Shown: positions 42,966-51,528 of the stretch, piece by piece | Layout of the letters: each line of letters starts with the position of its first letter | Numbering within the stretch: position 1 is the first letter of the stretch | Assembly (NCBI RefSeq): GCF_001306415.1 | Contig: NZ_LDJX01000005.1 | Coordinates: 248,001 to 312,000 of the forward strand | DNA length: 64,000 nt | From: Croceitalea dokdonensis DOKDO 023 | Lineage (GTDB): Bacteria; Bacteroidota; Bacteroidia; Flavobacteriales; Flavobacteriaceae | Direction of reading: 5' to 3' | The notes under the pieces: generated by a model | Databases searched by the model: none | What the model saw: only the letters and a program-made list of their open reading frames with translations | Told to the model about the DNA's origin: nothing | Position numbers and translations under genes: made by a program

Positions 42966-44180
42966 TTAACTCGTATACTTTTTAATGGTCAACTTCCCTA
43001 GTTGGCTCATATGTACTTCATCTGGGCCATCTGCCAACCGCAGCGTGCGTGCGGCGGCATAGAAATGGGCTAGGGGGGTATCATTGCTTACGCCCTGGCC
43101 ACCTAAAATTTGAATGGCCCTATCAATCACCTTAACAGCCATTTTGGGGGCTACGATTTTGATCATGGCGATAAGGTCTTTTGCTTCTTTATTACCCAAT
43201 TTGTCCATTTTATCCGCCGCGGAAAGCGTAAGCAAACGTGCTTGTTCTATTTCACACACAGATTGTGCAATATCCTGGCGGATACTGCTAAAAGTGTCCA
43301 AGGTCCTGCCAAATGGTTTTCGGTCAACTGTTCTTTTGGACATAATTTCCAATGCTCTTTGCGCCATACCAATAAGACGCATACAATGGTGTATTCGCCC
43401 GGGGCCCAATCTGCCTTGTGCAATTTCAAAGCCCCTACCTTCACCCAACAAAAGATTGGTTTTTGGCACACGTACCTGATCTAGCTGTATCTCTGCATGC
43501 CCCTCTGGGGAATCTGTAAAACCAAAAACTGGCAAATGTCTAAGGATGTTGACTCCTGGGGTATCCATAGGTACCAGCACCATACTTTGTTGCAAATGCC
43601 TAGGGGCCGTAAAGTCTGTCTTTCCCATGACTATAGCAATTTTGCAATGGGGGTCCAGGGCGCCAGAAGACCACCATTTTGTTCCGTTGATCAGGTAATG
43701 GTCCCCATCCGAAACAATGGAGGTCTCAATATTGGTAGCGTCCGAGGAAGCTATTTCCGGTTCCGTCATCAAAAATGCCGATCGAATACTGCCGTCCATT
43801 AAAGGTTGTAACCAATGTTGCCGTTGCTCCTTGGAGCCATATTTGGCCAGCACTTCCATATTACCCGTATCTGGGGGGCTGCAATTAAATACTTCTGACG
43901 CCCAAAGCATACGTCCCATAAGTTCTGCAAGTGGGGCATATTCCAAATTGGTTAATCCTGGGCTTAGTTTACCGTAGGATATAGGTAAAAAAAGGTTCCA
44001 AAGCCCGGCAGCTTTGGCTTTTTTCTTTAATTGTTCCAGACCTGGCCATTTGGTCCAGGCATTTTCTGGATGCTGATGGAATTGATTCACTTCCTCCTCA
44101 ATGGGGAGGAGTTCTTTAGCCATAAAGGCCTTAAGCTTGTTTTGCAGTGCAATTGACTTTTCTGAGAATTCAAAATTCAT
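42966..44180 (-). CDS. Acyl-CoA dehydrogenase family protein, ACAD10/11 C-terminal type
   Basis: A 404-residue flavoprotein. It closely follows the ACAD domain of ACAD11: [12 protein letters not shown] (166-177), [10 protein letters not shown] (201-210), [23 protein letters not shown] (243-265) and [10 protein letters not shown] (381-390). The position of the catalytic Glu of medium-chain dehydrogenases (the IYEG motif) is Asp384 here (LADG). In ACAD10/11 this domain handles 4-phospho-acyl-CoA made by the kinase domain and removes the phosphate. It sits 3 bases before the kinase gene, a split version of the mammalian fusion. Confidence 0.9.
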   Translation of the reverse strand: MNFEFSEKSIALQNKLKAFMAKELLPIEEEVNQFHQHPENAWTKWPGLEQLKKKAKAAGLWNLFLPISYGKLSPGLTNLEYAPLAELMGRMLWASEVFNCSPPDTGNMEVLAKYGSKEQRQHWLQPLMDGSIRSAFLMTEPEIASSDATNIETSIVSDGDHYLINGTKWWSSGALDPHCKIAIVMGKTDFTAPRHLQQSMVLVPMDTPGVNILRHLPVFGFTDSPEGHAEIQLDQVRVPKTNLLLGEGRGFEIAQGRLGPGRIHHCMRLIGMAQRALEIMSKRTVDRKPFGRTLDTFSSIRQDIAQSVCEIEQARLLTLSAADKMDKLGNKEAKDLIAMIKIVAPKMAVKVIDRAIQILGGQGVSNDTPLAHFYAAARTLRLADGPDEVHMSQLGKLTIKKYTS

Positions 44181-44189
44181 AGTGCGTGT

Positions 44190-44963
44190 TTAGCCCGATA
44201 TTAAATAACCACCGTCCGCAGCATAGGCACCACCTGTCATATAAGAACCGGCCTCTGATGCCAAGAGCATCACCAATCCGGCCATTTCATCCGGTTCTGC
44301 CATCCGTCCAAGGGGAACCATTTGCTCATAGCCTTTTGCCAATTTTTCATTGCTCCAAAGGCTTTCGCTGAATTTGGTCTTAATCAGCCCCGGGCAGATG
44401 GCGTTGCTGCGAATTCCATAACGTCCCCATTCTTTTGCCTGGTTTTTTGTCATCATAATCAATGCGGCCTTTGTCATGCTGTACAAGCCAAGGCCAAAAC
44501 CCGGATGTAGGCCCTCTACCGATGCAATATTGATGATACTGCCAGAATTTTGGGCTTTCATCGCTGGCAGTGCCAAGTTGGAAAGCAGCCAAGGAGCTTT
44601 GACGTTAACATTCATTATTTTGTCAAAAACCGCCCCATCCGAACCTTCCAAAGGACCATAATAAGGATTGATGGCTGCATTGTTCACTAAAATATCAAGT
44701 CGTCCAAAATGTGCTTGGGTTTTCGCAATTAGTTCTTTGCACTGGGACGTATCCCCAATGTGGCAGGAAATCCCAATAGCTTCCAGTCCGTCTTTTTGAA
44801 ACGTTTCTGCCACTTGATCTACAGCCTCCTGTTTACGACTACTGATGACTACTTTGGCACCTTGTTCTGCCAACCCCCTTGCGATAGACTTTCCTATACC
44901 CTTGCTAGATCCTGTAATGACCGCTACTTTTCCCTTGAGGTCAAATCGTTTTGTTATGCTCAT
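44190..44963 (-). CDS. Short-chain dehydrogenase, first gene before the ACAD/kinase pair
   Basis: A 257-residue SDR (TGSSKGIG at 18-25, NNAA at 94-97, Tyr161/Lys165 in YSMTK). It resembles DHRS4-like or 3-hydroxyacyl dehydrogenases. It ends 9 bases before the ACAD start on the same strand, so ACAD, kinase, SDR and isomerase probably share its transcript. No exact promoter box was found in the 228 bases before it. Confidence 0.9.
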   Translation of the reverse strand: MSITKRFDLKGKVAVITGSSKGIGKSIARGLAEQGAKVVISSRKQEAVDQVAETFQKDGLEAIGISCHIGDTSQCKELIAKTQAHFGRLDILVNNAAINPYYGPLEGSDGAVFDKIMNVNVKAPWLLSNLALPAMKAQNSGSIINIASVEGLHPGFGLGLYSMTKAALIMMTKNQAKEWGRYGIRSNAICPGLIKTKFSESLWSNEKLAKGYEQMVPLGRMAEPDEMAGLVMLLASEAGSYMTGGAYAADGGYLISG

Positions 44964-45191
44964 AATTTAATTAAATAATCGAAGTTTGCAGCCGCCGTGT
45001 TGCGAATTGTTCCTTCCCTTTCGTATAAATCACTATTCATTTTCTTTCTGATGTGGCTAGGTCTTGCTTAGACAGGAGCTACTTTCTGTTTTACCTTATG
45101 GGCCTCTACTGCATTTTTAATAGGCTACCGATGTTCTTCTAATCCACTATTTTTTGGTGACATTTGTTTTAGCCAAGCCATATCATTTTCT

Positions 45192-47012
45192 TTAGTATTC
45201 GTTTCCGAAGACCTTTTGTTTGGAGCCAATGGTTAAGGCTTTATCATTCATGATGATTTCTGCCAATCCCGTTGTTTTGGGTAGTTCATAGGTGAAATAA
45301 AACTGCATGGCGTGAATCTTACTTTCATAGAAAGTGGTATTGTGCCTTTTACTTCCTGTTAGTAAAGCCTGTTGTGCCTCCCTTGCCATATCCAGCCAGA
45401 GCCAAGCAATTAGAATATTGGAGAAATAATCCATAAAAGGAGTTGCATCTGCTAGGAAACGTTCATAGTCCCCTTTTTGTGCATAGCCCAAAAGGGACTT
45501 TAAAATGTCCTGGGTCAGTTGGAGTTTGTCCCCTAAGGTATGCGCGTAGGCCTGCAGATTATCCATTACCATGGCCGCTTTGATGGTGGTTTTAATTTCA
45601 TTGGAAAGCAATTGTAGGGCCTTCCCATTTTCCATGGTTATTTTTCTGCCAAGTAAATCTTGTGACTGAATACCGGTAGTTCCTTCGTAAATGGAAAATA
45701 TTCTGATGTCCCTTAGGTATTGTTGCAAAATATAATCAGAACAGAATCCATAACCTCCTAAAATTTGTACTCCGTTATCCACGGCAACCCTTCCCATCTC
45801 AGAAGGATAGGTCTTCACGATAGGCGTCAAAATTTCAAGCAGTAAAGCATATTTTTCACGTTCCTCCGCATTTTGGAGCGATTTTGATAAGTCTTGATAT
45901 TTGGAAGTCAGTAACACCAAACTCAATGCGCCCTCGGACACCACTTTTTGCAATAATAGCATTCGGCGTACATCAGGATGGTTTACAATTAAGGTTTGTT
46001 CTTGGTGTACATCTTTTTTGCCGGTGCTGGCAAGTTTACGGCCTTGTGCCCTTTCATGGGCGTATTTGAGTGATGCTTGGTATGCCGCCGCGCAGATGGC
46101 TGCTGCACCACGACCAACAGCAATACGGGCCCCGTTCATCATCAAAAACATATATTTTAGACCTTGGTGTAGCTCACCCACCAAATAACCATGACAATCA
46201 CCATTACCCCCAAAAAACAAGTGGGTGGTACAATAGCCTTTTTGTCCCATTTTTTCAAAATCAGTCACGGTTTCAACATCATTAGGTGCTAGTTGTCCAT
46301 GTCCATCCGGTCTATTTTTGGGGACCACGAAAAGTGAAATACCCTTTGTTCCAGCTGGCGCACCATCAATTCGTGCTAAAAGTAGATGTACAATGTTTTC
46401 CGCACCTTGATAATCCCCTCCGGAAATGAAAATTTTTTGGCCATGAATTTTGTACCGGTCGCCATCCGGTGTTGCTGAGGTTACAATGTCGGATAGTGAG
46501 CTTCCTGCCTGAGGTTCTGTAAGGCACATTGTGCCGCCCCATGTGCCATTGAGCATTTTTGGAACGTAGGTCTGGTTGAGATTCTCATTGCCAAAATGGG
46601 TGATAAGTTCAGCCGCACCAATGGTGAGGCCAATATAACCGGGTAGGTGGTTGTTGGCCGCTTCTTGGATGTACCCCAAAGCGTTCATAACGGTAGATGG
46701 CAATTGCATGCCGCCATCCTTGTAAGGAAATGCTCCGGCCAAAAGTCCCATTTCCCCGCTTGCTTTCATGTACTTGCTTACCTGCGGATGTACAACGATT
46801 TCGCCATTTTTAAAGTGGGCAGGATTTTCATCCATTTCCTTAAAATAAGGATACATTTCCTTATCGGAAAAATCCTTCACCGAATTAATCAATAGGTCAA
46901 TGGAATCACTATCGTGATCGTTATATTCCGGTAGGTTTAAAATTTCTTCCAAATCATGAACCTCATTCAATAAGAATTTAAGCGTCTCTACATCTATATA
47001 CTCGTTTGCCAT
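45192..47012 (-). CDS. Acyl-CoA dehydrogenase, large type with C-terminal extension
   Basis: A 606-residue flavoprotein of the long FadE-like group. It has the conserved CLTEPQAGSSLSDI, KIFISGGDYQGAENIVHLLLARI, GGYGFCSDYILQQYLRDIRIFSIYEGT (catalytic Glu in IYEG, split here by segment) and DLLGRKI segments, plus an acyl-CoA dehydrogenase C-terminal domain (about 470-595). It would perform the first step of beta-oxidation. It is separated by 228 bases from the SDR downstream, so it may be its own unit. Confidence 0.92.
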   Translation of the reverse strand: MANEYIDVETLKFLLNEVHDLEEILNLPEYNDHDSDSIDLLINSVKDFSDKEMYPYFKEMDENPAHFKNGEIVVHPQVSKYMKASGEMGLLAGAFPYKDGGMQLPSTVMNALGYIQEAANNHLPGYIGLTIGAAELITHFGNENLNQTYVPKMLNGTWGGTMCLTEPQAGSSLSDIVTSATPDGDRYKIHGQKIFISGGDYQGAENIVHLLLARIDGAPAGTKGISLFVVPKNRPDGHGQLAPNDVETVTDFEKMGQKGYCTTHLFFGGNGDCHGYLVGELHQGLKYMFLMMNGARIAVGRGAAAICAAAYQASLKYAHERAQGRKLASTGKKDVHQEQTLIVNHPDVRRMLLLQKVVSEGALSLVLLTSKYQDLSKSLQNAEEREKYALLLEILTPIVKTYPSEMGRVAVDNGVQILGGYGFCSDYILQQYLRDIRIFSIYEGTTGIQSQDLLGRKITMENGKALQLLSNEIKTTIKAAMVMDNLQAYAHTLGDKLQLTQDILKSLLGYAQKGDYERFLADATPFMDYFSNILIAWLWLDMAREAQQALLTGSKRHNTTFYESKIHAMQFYFTYELPKTTGLAEIIMNDKALTIGSKQKVFGNEY

Positions 47013-47163
47013 GTTTCTCCCTTTAAATTAACCGTTCCTCAAGATACCATAAAAAGACAGGATTCGCCGTTAAACTGGTTTAAGAAAAGAATGTTGGATT
47101 GTTCCCATTTAAATGGATAAGAAATCCCTTATATTTAAGAAGTGGACATCAACTAGCTAAGCA

Positions 47164-48003
47164 ATGGATGCTATTTCAAATGCCATACTTGCCCTATCGC
47201 TCATCATTATCATGTTTGGAATGGGCTTATCCTTGGGTTTGCGAGATTTTGCCGCTGTTTTTCTGAAGCCAAAAGCGATGGTTATCGGATTAATTTGCCA
47301 ATTGGTGCTATTGCCCCTTATAGGGTTTGGCTTAATTTCCGTGTTCACCTTACAGCCAGAAATTGCCATCGGTATTGTTATTTTGGCCGCTTGTCCAGGT
47401 GGGCCTACCTCCAACCTAATCACACATTTGGCCAATGGAGATACCGCACTGTCCGTATCCATGACGGCAGTTTGCAGTTTTATTACCTTGCTTACCATTC
47501 CTTTTTTAATCAATTTGGGGTTGCAGCAAGTGCTTGGTAAAGGAACGTTGATTCAGCTAAACGTGGTCCAGACCATACTACAGGTCTTTGTCATCGTCAT
47601 TTTTCCAGTAGCCTTAGGGATGTTGTTAAAATCTAGAAAGCCTAAGTTTTCTTTACGGATGCAAAAACCGGTAAAACGTGCATCTGGAATTTTCTTTGTG
47701 TTGGTGCTGGTAGCCGTTATCATTAAAGAGCGTGAATTGTTGTTGTCAAGTTTTGGTGAGGCGGGTTTGGTTTCATTCTGTTTAAACCTTTTGACGATGC
47801 TTACTGGTTTTGTACTGGGATATCTCTTTAAACTTAACCCAAAGCAACGTATCTCAATTACTATAGAAGGAGGCATCCAAAACGGAACCTTGGGCATCAC
47901 CATTGCAACCATATTGCTCCATAATACTTCTTATGCTATTGCCCCCTGCCGTTTACGGCGTAATCATGTTCTTAACTGCCGGTGCCTTCATTTATTGGAG
48001 TAA
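47164..48003 (+). CDS. Bile acid:sodium symporter family protein, 3' end frameshifted
   Basis: A membrane transporter of the BASS/SBF family with about eight to nine helices, AACPGGPTSN (75-84) and GIQNGTLG (237-244) motifs. After Ala260 the frame departs from the family and becomes basic and Cys-rich. Removing one C from the run at 47942-47946 restores a normal last helix (AVYGVIMFLTAGAFIYW) and a 285-residue protein ending at 48022. Either a real one-base insertion, or a sequencing error. The transported substrate is unknown; members carry organic acids. Divergent from the acyl-CoA dehydrogenase. Confidence 0.85.
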   Translation: MDAISNAILALSLIIIMFGMGLSLGLRDFAAVFLKPKAMVIGLICQLVLLPLIGFGLISVFTLQPEIAIGIVILAACPGGPTSNLITHLANGDTALSVSMTAVCSFITLLTIPFLINLGLQQVLGKGTLIQLNVVQTILQVFVIVIFPVALGMLLKSRKPKFSLRMQKPVKRASGIFFVLVLVAVIIKERELLLSSFGEAGLVSFCLNLLTMLTGFVLGYLFKLNPKQRISITIEGGIQNGTLGITIATILLHNTSYAIAPCRLRRNHVLNCRCLHLLE

Positions 48004-48193
48004 CCAAAGCCCAAACGTTTAAGGAAATAAAGAACCAAAGCTGTGGAAGTAAGAATTAGCCTTAGGACCTAAGAACGGGAGTTGGTAGAAACGCCAAAAA
48101 CATATCAGATTGGGCTAAACACTTTAGAAAAGGATTGAACTAGCCTAAGCCGTAATGGATATTTTTTGGAAAATGGAGTATGGGTAGCGTGAT

Positions 48194-48787
48194 TCATGCT
48201 TCACTTTTTCTTAAGCGTTTGCGGAGTTTGGATAGCCCTACGGGGGTAATGCCAAGATAAGAGGCAATTAGATATTGTGGCACTCTCTGCAGAATATCCG
48301 GTCTCTTGGTTAAAAGTCTCAAGTATCTTTCCTCGTTGCTCCTGTGGTTTAAACGGTCCACGCGGTTAAAGAGCTTAAGAAATGCTTCTTGCATGGATAA
48401 CCTCCCAAAACGTTCTAATTGGTGTGATGCCCGAAAGGATTTTTCCGCCTCCTTTTTTTTAACGGCAAGCACAACGGAGTCTTCCAAGGCCTCCAGATAA
48501 TAAGTGGTTGGACTGCCTTTTACGTAGGCAATTAAATCAGTGAAGAAAACGTCAGCGGTATAAAATTCCAACACCTGTATGTCACCCTCTTCCATTTTAT
48601 AGTAGGAGATACAGCCACGCTCCAAATAGTAGAAAGTGTCCACAGTTTCCCCTTCAGAAATCAAACGGTCTCCCTTTTTAAGTGAAATGGTTTGGTAGAA
48701 GCTAAGGGCAAAAGCCAAAGGCTCAGCATCTACATGGGTGTATGATAGTATTTTATTTTTTATATTTTGAAGGGTATCGTTGCTCAA
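48194..48787 (-). CDS. Crp/Fnr family transcriptional regulator
   Basis: A 197-residue regulator with an N-terminal cyclic-nucleotide-binding-like beta barrel (about 25-120: LKKGDRLISEGETVDTFYYLERG) and a C-terminal helix-turn-helix (about 165-190: PQYLIASYLGITPVGLSKLRKRL). The Fnr iron-sulfur cysteines are absent. The only plausible start is TTG at 48787, because an in-frame stop lies 15 bases upstream and no early ATG exists. Targets are unknown; the symporter gene nearby is a candidate. Confidence 0.88.
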   Translation of the reverse strand: MSNDTLQNIKNKILSYTHVDAEPLAFALSFYQTISLKKGDRLISEGETVDTFYYLERGCISYYKMEEGDIQVLEFYTADVFFTDLIAYVKGSPTTYYLEALEDSVVLAVKKKEAEKSFRASHQLERFGRLSMQEAFLKLFNRVDRLNHRSNEERYLRLLTKRPDILQRVPQYLIASYLGITPVGLSKLRKRLRKSEA

Positions 48788-49102
48788 TTTTTCACCACTT
48801 TAGCGCACTAAGATATGGTATTGACCACGATTTGGGCGCTCCACTAAGATAGTTGGAGTGTGCTCTTTACCATATTGATGTTGATGTATTTCCTGTTAAT
48901 CCTTGCAGGAAGGAACCTAAGGAAAGAAAATAAGACCTTTCCAAATGTTCATTAAATTTGATATTGTCCATTCCTTTGGGCTTTTGCCATTACCTTACCG
49001 ATAAAGTAAAGAAAAAACCGCCTTCAACGGAGTTAAATTAACTTTGGGGTTAACAAGGCTGTTTGTGTTTGTTTTGCAGTTATTGGTGGGAATGGATTAA
49101 CT
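48788..49102. other. 315-base gap with a direct repeat, no gene seen
   Basis: Between the Crp-type regulator and the arylsulfotransferase-like gene. It carries two copies of CACTAAGATA (48806-48815 and 48842-48851), spaced 36 bases, and an inverted CTCCA/TGGAG pair around the second copy. The rest is unremarkable AT-rich sequence. Confidence 0.6.
48806..48858. repeat. Direct repeat CACTAAGATA with flanking dyad
   Basis: Two identical 10-base copies (48806-48815, 48842-48851) start 36 bases apart, 19-64 bases upstream of the Crp-type gene's start codon. The second copy lies between CTCCA (48839-48843) and TGGAG (48854-48858). This placement suits an operator, but no binding protein is shown. 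Confidence 0.45.
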
Positions 49103-50446
49103 TCAATTACCAAATGGCAACATATTTATTTCATCGGCATTGGTGCCATAATCATAGCCTCGCCAAAAAAAGCCGGGTGCACTAAACTTCCAAACTACCT
49201 CTCCATTTCTGGTTACTTCCCAATAGCCAAAATCACCTTCCGTAATCAAAATGTTGCCATTATCCAACTCCACGGCACCGGAAACCCGGGCTGAGTAAAG
49301 TTCAGCATCGGTGAAACTCCAAGTAACAATGGGTTCATTGTCAGCATCTTGGGTAAGTTGATACGTGCTTGGCAACTGTAATTCATAAACTGTAGATTGA
49401 TCTAGGCCATTCCCATTGGAATAGATTAAAAGCCTATCAACCTCCCCTCTTTCTGGAAAATTTGGATGGTGGTTGTTATAGAACAATCTAGTTCCCTCAG
49501 TGTTTCCGTAGGTCTGGGGATTCCCAAACCTATAGACTAAATCCCCACCTTTGCCATATTGCCCACCGGTATGGGAGGCAGCTTCTTCAGTGGTAGTGCT
49601 ATGGTCTATAACCCATACTTCTGAATAAAAATTGGCGCTCAGAAATATCAAATCGTTTTTTGGGTCGTAGGCAATGCCATTGGCGTGGATAAAATCACCG
49701 GCAATATCTGGCTGTAACCCATTTTTAATCGTAAAGTTAATATCAATTAACTCAGGGTGTTGGCGCACATTTCCAAAGTTGGATTTGTTTTCATCAATAT
49801 CCTGCACAATATGGTCCATAGCATCCCATTCCCATACTATTTCATTGGTGTTGGGATTAATTTCTATGAGTGATTCTGGATATATCTGGGTTTCGAGCAT
49901 AAAGCCAGCTTCTGTAGCTTGCTCTGGGGATAATTCCCTCCATACCATGGCCAAGACATTTCCATTCGGAAGCATTTCTGCATCGTGGTGGGTCTCCCCA
50001 TCTTTGGAGGAATAGACAAATTCCCAAGATACATTTCCTGATGGTTCAATAATTTGAAGTTTTCCACCTTTTCCGCCAAGGGTTATTTGGGGTTCATCTG
50101 CTTCCAAGGACGCAATCAAATTACCGTTGGGCATGAGGAATACATCATTACCAATGTTATTGGTTAAAGGCCATTCATACAGTAACTCGGCTTCCTTGGT
50201 CATCAGATATACCCTGTTGTTACCAGCATCATTAACGAGGATGAGGTTGGGGTCAACCAGGTTAGGGTTAAGCATTTCAACATCCCCAATGGGAGTAAAG
50301 CCCACGGGTTCGTCAATAGGTTCCTCGGTTTCCTCGTTTGTTTCCTCAATTTGCTCTATTTCTTCTGTATCTGCCTCTTTGGTACAAGAAAGACAGAATA
50401 AAAAGCCGGTTAGAAATAAGAAACGGATTATAGTAGTTTTAAACAT
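49103..50446 (-). CDS. Arylsulfotransferase-like (ASST family) lipoprotein
   Basis: A 447-residue protein with a signal peptide ending in a LSC lipobox (Cys21), an acidic Glu/Thr-rich linker (about 23-48) and a beta-propeller body with repeated (L/M)PNGN motifs (FLMPNGNLIASL, EMLPNGNVLAMVW, ELDNGNILITEG). This resembles aryl-sulfate sulfotransferases, which move sulfate between phenolic molecules without PAPS. Histidines at THHDAEM, HANGIAY and NNHHPNF could be catalytic or structural. The reaction is not confirmed. It lies 124 bases beyond the Sus operon, behind that operon's terminator. Confidence 0.8.
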   Translation of the reverse strand: MFKTTIIRFLFLTGFLFCLSCTKEADTEEIEQIEETNEETEEPIDEPVGFTPIGDVEMLNPNLVDPNLILVNDAGNNRVYLMTKEAELLYEWPLTNNIGNDVFLMPNGNLIASLEADEPQITLGGKGGKLQIIEPSGNVSWEFVYSSKDGETHHDAEMLPNGNVLAMVWRELSPEQATEAGFMLETQIYPESLIEINPNTNEIVWEWDAMDHIVQDIDENKSNFGNVRQHPELIDINFTIKNGLQPDIAGDFIHANGIAYDPKNDLIFLSANFYSEVWVIDHSTTTEEAASHTGGQYGKGGDLVYRFGNPQTYGNTEGTRLFYNNHHPNFPERGEVDRLLIYSNGNGLDQSTVYELQLPSTYQLTQDADNEPIVTWSFTDAELYSARVSGAVELDNGNILITEGDFGYWEVTRNGEVVWKFSAPGFFWRGYDYGTNADEINMLPFGN

Positions 50447-50514
50447 GTCTTTATGGAATTAGTACACAATGGATTGCGTATTTTTCACGGAAGGAAGGTA
50501 AAAAGAAATCCACT

Positions 50515-50550
50515 AAAAATAAAAAAGCCACCTTTTAAAAGGTGGCTTTT
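50515..50550 (-). terminator. Rho-independent terminator of the SusCD operon
   Basis: On the minus strand, AAAAGCCACC pairs with GGTGGCTTTT (plus-strand arms 50523-50532 and 50541-50550) with a self-complementary TTTTAAAA in between; a T-rich tract follows. It lies 20 bases after the stop codon of the third Sus-locus gene. Confidence 0.9.
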
Positions 50551-50569
50551 AACATTATAAACAAAGGAT

Positions 50570-51514
50570 TTAATCCTTGCAAAAGTCTATGGTAATTGGT
50601 CCAGCGTCAACACCTGTGTATCCACCTACAACGTTTCCGTTTGGTGTAATGATTTCAAAACCAATTTCACCGTAGAAGTCGCCCGGAAAGAACCAGTCTG
50701 CGGACTCAGTTCCTGCTGGAATTGTTATTGTACCAGTTCCGCTAGAGCCATCATTGGGAACACAATCAGTGCCGCCAAGGAACGTTCCTGCTGCGCTACC
50801 GTAAGGAGAACAAAGGCCTACTTCTAAAACAGTTCCATCATTCAACGTTACCGTGATACCGGCCCCACCACCACCGGTGGAAGTTTGCCAGCCGTCACCG
50901 TAGGAATCCGTCATGTTAATAGTCCAAACACCTGGCGTTGGAGCTTTTGGAGGACATACAACAGTGGCAGAATAGAGGAAAGGCGAAGAGAAAAAAGCAC
51001 CAGTCAATGTACTTGAATTTTGAGCGAAAGACAACCTTCGTCCGCTTTCAAGCACCAATTCAAACCTAATCCTAAATTGGTCACTCCCATCAATTTCATC
51101 CGCTGCTATCCCTGTACCTGCCAGTAATTCGGCCAAGGTTGCGTTAAAAGTAAATTGCGGATAACCAGCAGGGCCTCCAATGAAGTCGGCAGCATTAATA
51201 GTGGTAAGCAAATTTTCCTCAGTATTACCAGGAGCATCATCTGGGGTAGCGTCCCTAAAACTTACGAAAACATCTACTGCGGTTACGGCACGGCCGTTGT
51301 CACGTGCTTGAACTTCAAGAGTGACACCAAAACTACCATCGGAAACACCAATGGGTAACTCGTCCGATAGTACTTCTATCGTGCGTAACGCCGCTCCACG
51401 TTCAACGTCAGCGATGATTTGATCAAACACCTTATCCCCATCTTCACAGGCAGCAAACACCAAAACCGAAGCTGCGGAAAATGCTTTTATATAATTTTTT
51501 ATCTGTTTTTTCAT
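50570..51514 (-). CDS. SusCD-associated surface lipoprotein of unknown function
   Basis: A 314-residue protein with a lipobox FAAC (Cys23). The first 200 residues look like beta-sandwich domains (IEVLSDELPIGVSDGSFGVTLEVQARDNG). The C-terminal part contains TDSYGDGWQ followed by Gly-rich ITVTLNDGTVLEVGLC, a pattern found in Bacteroidota secreted beta domains that may bind calcium. Its position as the third gene of a SusC/SusD operon suggests a surface ligand-binding (SusE-like) role. No specific family is named. Confidence 0.75.
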   Translation of the reverse strand: MKKQIKNYIKAFSAASVLVFAACEDGDKVFDQIIADVERGAALRTIEVLSDELPIGVSDGSFGVTLEVQARDNGRAVTAVDVFVSFRDATPDDAPGNTEENLLTTINAADFIGGPAGYPQFTFNATLAELLAGTGIAADEIDGSDQFRIRFELVLESGRRLSFAQNSSTLTGAFFSSPFLYSATVVCPPKAPTPGVWTINMTDSYGDGWQTSTGGGGAGITVTLNDGTVLEVGLCSPYGSAAGTFLGGTDCVPNDGSSGTGTITIPAGTESADWFFPGDFYGEIGFEIITPNGNVVGGYTGVDAGPITIDFCKD

Positions 51515-51528
51515 TTGATTAATTTTTA

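Noticed and set aside
48061-48073. CTTAGGACCTAAG palindrome as a terminator of the symporter gene
   Set aside because: The loop would be a single base and no T run follows, so it cannot form a normal terminator hairpin; probably chance or a weak protein site.
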